Shown here: piece by piece, positions 58,067 through 64,000 of the stretch | Numbering within the stretch: position 1 is the stretch's first letter | Layout of the letters: each line of letters begins with the position of its first letter | Origin: Biomphalaria glabrata | Lineage: Eukaryota; Mollusca; Gastropoda; Planorbidae | Length of the DNA stretch: 64,000 nucleotides | Assembly (NCBI RefSeq): GCF_947242115.1 | Contig: NC_074715.1 | Coordinates: forward strand, 52,020,080-52,084,079 | Reading direction: 5' to 3' | Notes under the pieces: model-generated | What the model was told of the DNA's origin: nothing | The model's database searches: none | The model's input: only the letters and a program-made list of their open reading frames with translations | Program-made: the position numbers and the translations under genes

Positions 58067-58541
58067 TAATAATAAAAGGCTACAGTTGAAGGACAGGTAC
58101 GTAACACAGATGACAAGAGCAGACGGAGAAAAGAAATAAAAAAAAAAGAATCTATAGTCTAATTTTTTTTTTTAAATTAACATTTTCATGATATGATAAT
58201 TTTCCTTTATTGGAAAACCCGCCAATATTTATCCCTTTTAAACTTTGACCCTCAATGACCCCGTAGCTAGGCAATAGCTGGCTTTAAAAAAATTAACCTT
58301 TACTTCATAATTTTTCATGTGTTAAAAATAAAAAAAAAACTAGTCAAGTTGGATGTTGATCTAAATCTAGATCCCAGTGCTTATTAATCATTAGACTAGA
58401 TGTAGATCTAGATCTAGATTCAATTAAATGGGTTAAGAAAGTGCCGTTATATTTTTTTATAATTACTAGACGTCGAGATCGAGGTATTGTGATTTATAAT
58501 TTAATCCGTGGTGACGTTGTGGTTATTATCTTTGTTTATAA

Positions 58542-61500
58542 ATGGCGGACAGCGTAAAAATAGTTGACAAGCAATATTTGAAGCGTAATAATCCACAATC
58601 GGGTCATATACATAAAGGTAAATAGTTTAAAATTCCTATGTCTAGATCTCTATAGATTTTTATGTCTGAAAAAGCGATCTAACGTAGCTCGTATTTTAAA
58701 ATAACGAGTGTCTTTATCATAATACATTCTAAATATTAAATAATAGATCTAAATAATATTAGTCTACTCCGAGATGAACTAGATCTAGGTTCAGGTTGTG
58801 CTATTTGTATTTTAATTATCATTTAGTCTTCAAAAATGTATTATAATTATTCAAATATTACTTTAATTTTAGTCCACTGTCTCTCTGCTCTGTTTTGCAT
58901 CTGTTCTACATCTAGTTCCTTTACGTTTTCTTGAGTTATGAGCATGTATATATTCAAATATTGGTGTAATCAATCTGTATTCCTGTCCAATTAGTTTAAC
59001 AAATAATTTTAATAAACACTATAAATGCTTTGTTTGATTTATAATAACATTAACATGTGATTCCATGATGATGACTTTTCATGTATTAGATCTATAAGTA
59101 TTTTCAGTTTTTAGTTTTTGTAAGTGGTTTACCATGAATAAATTAAGTAGTTTTTTTTGTTTTAGTTTTTTTGCTACTAAGTATCTAGATATAGAGGCAT
59201 ATAGTAAGAACCAAAAGAGACAAATGATTTTGAAAAACAATTACTTAATTTAATGGAAAATAACTTATTGAAAATTTGTTTAAATCCTAGCTGTTTAAAG
59301 GGCTTTAACCTACTTTAGCAAAAAGCTAGATATGCCCTTTATTGGACACCATGATGCCTTGCTAAAAAAAATATAGTATTCTGGCATTATTGTTCAATTC
59401 TACCAATGGTTTCAGGATTTCCTGATAGTTAGAGAACACACTGTAATAATAAATGGCTTGAAATCAACAATAAATTTCACATTTGGCTAGAATAACATCA
59501 TTACTAAAATCACTAAATTACGGACACTTCAAGTCAGAAGACTAAAAAGTAAAGTAGCAAAAAAAAATAAAACAATGAACTATAAATTAGAAATCCAAAA
59601 AAACCTAACCTAATAAAATATTCAGAAAGGCCTATACAAAAGTGTAGAACAGCACAACTAATAAATATAATCTATTTTGTGAATTTTTTTATCAGGTCAT
59701 GCTATTGTTGCAGCCAATGCTTCAATACCTACAAAATTTCAGACAATAATTACAGAAAATAGTGACAAGACTGGGTTTTTATCAAAAGCAAAACGTTTTA
59801 AAGGTGATACTTTCATGGTATGATGATGATTTTTTTTCAAATTCAATTTAAATAAAATAATTACTATTTGTTAAACCCCTTAACTCATTGGTTATTGGGA
59901 CTGGCACATAATCTTGTTATTTCCACTTTATTTGACAGTAAATTTCTATTTATATCATTTACATTTCAAACAATATATCTGTTGATTTTATGTTTAATCA
60001 TTTAAACTACTTTGACATAGTCAGTTAAATTGGGTTGTTTTTTCTTGAACATTTTGCTCCACTAAATGTTTGAAAAATTCTTTTTTTTTTTTTTTCTGAA
60101 TTCTTTTTGTTGATGATCAGACAGAAACACCAGCACCGAGCTCCTATGGAGACATTAGCAAAACAGATTCTTTCAGTCCATCTTTTTCAAAAAAAGGAAC
60201 AGGTACATTTGCCTCAAAGGTGAGAAGGGTGCACTTTTATAAGCTTTTACTTTGAATCTTTTAAAACAAAAACACATAATATATGTACTCACAACAAATA
60301 GAATGCAATAAAAATATTGTTATAAATGTTAGCTTCATAAAATTAGTATTTGAAAGGTTTGTACTATTGCTCTTTATATCAAATCTAAATGGATCTTGAA
60401 AAATTATTATTCTAATTTTCATAATTATTAAATTTAAAAAAAAAAATTCTTCTAGACTCATCACCCTTTTTTTTCTTTTTTTTAAGTTGGAAACTAAACC
60501 TTTTGATTATTCTAGACTAAATTTTTTTTTTTGAGGAAAAGTACTCTACTCTATTGAAGCTGTGCCCTAATCAAAGCTACCCTATCTTATCTTATATAAT
60601 ATGACGTTACTTCAAAAAAAAGAAGATAATTACGTCCTACGCGTCATGCATGTTAACCAATGAATTAAATTCTGCCAAGTCACTGGTTTTCCTGGATGGC
60701 TCAGGCAACTCATTCACTTTTCATCAGGATGGCAAAGTAAAATGATGCAGCTGCAGTCTCATGAAACAACTAGTGGCAAGGAAGCTGGAATGGAATATGT
60801 TAGCTTTCCTCACCCACACAGTAGACTTCCCCACTATGTACACATTTGGTGACCTAACCAATGTTTTCTTCCTTTGCGTTGGATCATTTCTTTGCATCAG
60901 TGCTGATTGCTTCAAGTATATTTGGTCAATGAAACCTACAACATCAGCATCATGGCTGATAGACTAAGAAGTGTAAAAGTGAAGAAAGTGTCCCACACCC
61001 CAAAACCCAAGTAGCAAGAAATATTGATGGCTGAAAAGGAAGGCTATACAAAAAAGCATTGTTGACATGATTCCTTTATCAGATGATGGTGGAAACACAA
61101 AGGCAACTAAAGCATTGAAGAGTTCCTGTGGTAGATGCTGAAATGTTATTTGATGTGATAAAAAAATGCAACATTGCTGTTTTGGCACATTAATCAAATT
61201 ACATGTGGCTGCCTGGTCATATGGTATCCATAGTGGACTGTCATTTGGACTTGTCGATGGTACTGGGTTCATACCCTGCCCGCTGCCATCCCCCCTCATC
61301 CTGCTGGATGTTTGGACTAGGAAGTAAATTATCTTCAAATCTGAAGGAACCTCCGAAACATGTTAAACGCTTTACAAACATTTTTACATGTTATTGGTTT
61401 ATTGATGTACTTCCGGGGTGCTGCACAGCAGGCGACCTGATTATACTGGACTCTTTCTCAGGAGGAAAATGTAAGACATGATAACCCAAATATAAGCTGC

Positions 61501-61834
61501 ACCCAAATTTTTACTTTGGGCCCTTCCAAAATGTGAATAGAATCTGGCTTAGATTTGATTGAATTATAGTCATTTTCTTCTTTTAAAGAATACCTATAAA
61601 TTACAAGACAACATAAATTTTTATTAATTGATTTTTTACTTTTGATCTTGTCAGTCTAAAAGACAGTTTCAGTTCATGTCAACATGTGGACCTGGTCCAG
61701 GAGTATACTCTCCACCCAGTATGCTAAGCAGCAGAAAAGATTTTAACAAGTGTTTGGTTGAGAGATTATTCCAGCTCCCCATCGCTCAGATTGTCGAGAA
61801 AACCAATGGTGTCCCAGCTCCAAACACTTATGAG
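58542..61834 (+). CDS. STPG1: STPG1 (MAPO2), sperm-tail PG-rich repeat protein, first four coding exons
   Basis: Partial gene. Coding exons: 58542-58617 (ATG 58542), 59696-59817, 60121-60219, 61655-61834. All have GT/AG borders and matching phases and give 159 residues so far. The encoded protein follows vertebrate STPG1 block by block: SIPTKFQTIITENSDKTGF then LSKAKRF; an APSSYGD repeat; FSKKGTGTF; the PG-rich CGPGPGVYSPP; RKDFNK and FQLP; then APNTYE at the last donor (GTAACC). Known STPG1 is about 330 residues, so roughly half is missing. The next exon was not found before the window ends, and LINE copies fill that space. Sperm-tail PG-rich (STPG) repeat proteins are mostly associated with axonemal microtubules. 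Mammalian STPG1 is also called O(6)-methylguanine-induced apoptosis 2. The ATG lies right after TGTTTATAA, a forkhead-like word, which is only suggestive. The donor of exon 2 (GTATGA) was chosen over an earlier GTGATA because only it keeps the frame. Confidence 0.88.
59480..59665 (+). mobile_element. LINE family A fragment in STPG1 intron 1
   Basis: TTACTAAAATCACTAAATTA, AGTAAAGTAGCAA, AATTAGAAATCCAAAAAAAC and AATATTCAGAAAGGCC match the PLVKSLN to KYSERH region of family A. Degraded. It ends about 30 bp before coding exon 2. Confidence 0.65.
60585..60728 (-). mobile_element. LINE family A 3' end, antisense, in STPG1 intron 3
   Basis: CTTATCTTATATAATATGAC, AAAAGAAGATAATTACGTCC, CGCGTCATGCATGTTAACC and CTGGTTTTCCTGGATGGCTC. 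It is one of the better preserved tails. Confidence 0.75.
61204..61388 (+). mobile_element. SINE family S2 in STPG1 intron 3
   Basis: GGCTGCCTGGTCATATGG, ACTGGGTTCATACCCTGCCC, TGGACTAGGAAGTAAATTAT and CCTCCGAAACATGTTAAACG. Complete, with substitutions at several CpG positions, so older than the 9606 and 30200 copies. Confidence 0.75.
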
Positions 61835-62129
61835 GTAACCTTACAGTTTCATTTATTGGCTTCAAACTAAGTTCAGACTATCTAGAATTCTCAAATATTC
61901 ATAGACATACTCAACTTATCTTTTTTTTTTTCCCCATTTGTCAAAGTTATATTGAAAAAATTTTTTTTTAAAAGTTTGGTCTCACACCTTTGCTATACTC
62001 TACTGTCTCTAGCAGTTCTTAACATTTAAAAGAAAACGCTTGATTAAATTTGTCTCCACAGATGACCTTAATTAGGTCCATAATTTGTTGCTGTCTGGCC
62101 CTTTGATTCATCGTAAACACTTCCTTCAT

Positions 62130-62335
62130 GATTTCATGCTAAAACTAATTCATACAAGTGCTCCTTCTTCCCTATCGCCATTAGAGAATGGAATGGGCTG
62201 CCTGAATCAGCCAGGAAAACCAACAACTTAGCAGAGTTTAGCTCACTGATTAGATTGACTCATGAAATGCATAGGATGTAATTATCTTCTTTTTTGAAGT
62301 AATGTCTGTAATATATAGGATTAGAAGGTAATTTC
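62130..62335 (+). mobile_element. LINE family A 3' end, sense
   Basis: CATACAAGTGCTCCTTCTTC, GAGAATGGAATGGGCTGCC, AACAACTTAGCAGAGTTTAG and TTTGAAGTAATGTCTGTAAT: the C-terminal SFFPxAIRxWNxLP region and 3' UTR. Confidence 0.75.
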
Positions 62336-62429
62336 ATCGGCATATGCCTATATACTTTAGTCATGAGATTACTATTGTTCATCTCATGGAGCTTTTCTAT
62401 ATTTTAAAGAGGCTTTGTGGCCTGCATTT

Positions 62430-62760
62430 TTATATGACGGCTGAGATTATTGCTACCTTGCTACTCATTGCTTGTCTTGTTACTTCCTCTCTCCACCTAG
62501 TGCGGTCTAGAGCTATGTCTATGGATATGTGTTGCGCTTTTTTGAAGGAACGTCTGTAATTTATAAGATCTGTATCCACTACTTCAAGATCCTTTTTTTC
62601 CCAACAGCAGAAGTGGAAACAACCAGTTTTCCTTGTGCCTGCAAGAGGATGACTTTGAGGATTTGTCCTCCATACCAAAAACATGACAATGCTAGTGCAG
62701 GCAGCTTTGCCTGAGGGTGGTGAATAAACTGGGAAGACCTGTAAGAGTATCACAATGTTG
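62430..62760 (-). mobile_element. LINE family C C-terminus, antisense
   Basis: On the minus strand the frame contains IALDRTRWREEVTRQAMS, the same block as at 46950-46980. It is disrupted on its upstream side by a short family A-like tail (ACGTCTGTAATTTATAAGAT on the plus strand near 62550). Confidence 0.55.
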
Positions 62761-62774
62761 CTTATTCTGTCTTG

Positions 62775-63055
62775 CCATGTAATTTCTTCTTATATATTAC
62801 AGACATTACTTCAAAAAAGAAGATAATTAAGTCTCTAATAGCACTAAGGAAGAAAGGAGCACTTGTACGAATTAGTTCTAGTGTAAGGAATAAAAAATGT
62901 GCCTCTATCTTTGTGTCTTTCTGAGTATTTCATTAGGTTTTGTTTTTCTATTTGTAAATTATGGTTCAGTGTTTTATGTATTATAGCTACTTTACTTTTT
63001 ATTCTTTTGTCCTGAAGTGTCTCTAAGTTTAGTGATTTTACTAATGGTTTAATTT
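62775..63055 (-). mobile_element. LINE family A 3' part, antisense, abutting a sense 5' part
   Basis: On the minus strand it reads [52 protein letters not shown]. It ends at 62775 with the usual tail and has a short deletion in the 3' UTR region. At its right border the sequence switches to a sense-strand LINE endonuclease frame. Confidence 0.75.
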
Positions 63056-64000
63056 ACTAATTTACTAATCTGATACTATGTAATCAGATTACTACACTTA
63101 AAGAGACAAATAAAAATGCAGTTTTTTGGATTATGGGTGATTTCAACCTACCTGATATAAATTGGAAAACACTAACCATAGATAAACACCAAAACCTTAA
63201 GGACATAAATGAGCTTTTCATAGAAACTTTACACAACCTAAGTTTAGATCAAATCATTAAAAAGCCAACTAGATTAAACAACACATTAGATCTCTTCTTA
63301 ACCAACAGACCTGGATTAGTAGTTGATTATGAAATTATCCCTGGTCTATCAGACCATGAGATCATAAAAATACACAGTCAGATAAAAGCAGTAGCCAATA
63401 CAAAACCCAAAAGAAAAATCTTACTCTGGAATAAATGTAACCTAACACAACTACACCAAGCTGCACTAAACTTTCAACAAACATTCTTATTAGAAAAAGA
63501 CATTAACCAACCAGTCGATGACCTCTGGAATTTCATTAAAAACCATCTTAAAAGCATAATAGAAAATCATATACCAACTAAATACACATCAAACAAAATA
63601 AATAAATGCTGGTTTAATAATAGACTAAAGAAGCTTTGTAAACAGAAGGAAAACCTCTATAGAAAATTTAAAGAAACTAATGCAGAAAGAGTTTACAAAA
63701 AGTATATAAAAATTAAACACTTAACCCAAAAAGTAAGCAGACAGTTGCAGAGTGAATACATAAACAATGTAATATCTAAAGATAAAAACAAAAACCTATG
63801 GTCATACATTAAGTCTAAGAAAATGGAAACAACAGGCGTAGCGCCATTAAAAGATGAACATAACATAATACATAATGATAATGAAACTAAAGCAAACATT
63901 CTAAACAAATACTTTGCATCAGCATTCTCAACCCCAGGAGACAAAGACATATTACTGAATTTGAACCAAGTAGACAACATAGAAGATATAGTAGTACAAG
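63056..64000 (+). mobile_element. LINE (CR1/Jockey-type) endonuclease-domain frame, open to the window end
   Basis: The frame is uninterrupted from about 63058 to the window end, more than 310 codons. It contains WIMGDFNLPDINW (endonuclease GDFN motif, Asp and Asn), KKPTRLNNTLDLFLTN, then PGLSDHEII (the SDH catalytic motif), and a long Lys-rich linker with KCWFNNRLKKL that leads toward the reverse transcriptase. The lack of stops marks it as the youngest LINE segment here. The N-terminal part of the endonuclease is missing. It probably belongs to the same broad group as family A. Confidence 0.85.

Noticed and set aside
62580-62720. Possible fifth STPG1 exon after a CCCAACAG acceptor
   Set aside because: The translated frame does not resemble the next STPG1 block, and the sequence belongs to an antisense LINE remnant.

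Overview
This is a low-GC, intron-rich animal window with three clearly recognisable protein-coding genes set in a dense mosaic of transposon remnants. The genes are of animal type: an RBR ubiquitin ligase with a C-terminal membrane anchor, a eukaryotic class I ribonucleotide reductase small subunit, and a sperm-tail PG-rich repeat protein. tRNA-derived SINEs, CR1/Jockey-type and I-clade LINEs, hAT elements and long AT-rich stretches full of TCTAGA/AGATCT suggest a mollusc, most likely a freshwater pulmonate snail. The organism call is inference; no species-specific marker was verified.

Layout. From 1 to about 34.6 kb I find one convincing host exon (1400-1633, minus, very acidic and lysine-rich). 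The rest is repeats: LINE 3' ends, three SINE families, a palindromic MITE, LTR-like repeats, a 659-bp hAT element with an 8-bp target-site duplication, an internally deleted I-clade LINE with both ends, and several tandem arrays. From 34.6 to about 44.25 kb lies RNF144A (plus strand): eight coding exons whose lengths sum to exactly 303 codons plus a stop, followed by a 2-kb 3' UTR that contains a MITE. From 44.9 to 46.3 kb a degraded hAT transposon with transposase remnants separates RNF144A from the convergent gene. From 48.2 to 53.6 kb lies RRM2 (minus strand): eight coding exons, 397 codons, all metal ligands and the radical tyrosine present, with CCAAT and E2F-like sites just upstream. 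From 58.5 to 61.8 kb are the first four coding exons of STPG1 (plus strand); the gene must run beyond or past the LINE copies that fill 62.1-64.0 kb. The window ends inside a LINE endonuclease-domain reading frame that is still open.

How the genes relate. RNF144A and RRM2 are convergent; RRM2 and STPG1 are divergent with about 5 kb between them. In vertebrates RNF144A acts in DNA-damage signalling, RRM2 supplies dNTPs for replication and repair, and STPG1 (MAPO2) is named for a role in O6-methylguanine-induced apoptosis. RNF144A and RRM2 are also both on human 2p25. This may be ancient linkage and need not mean shared regulation.
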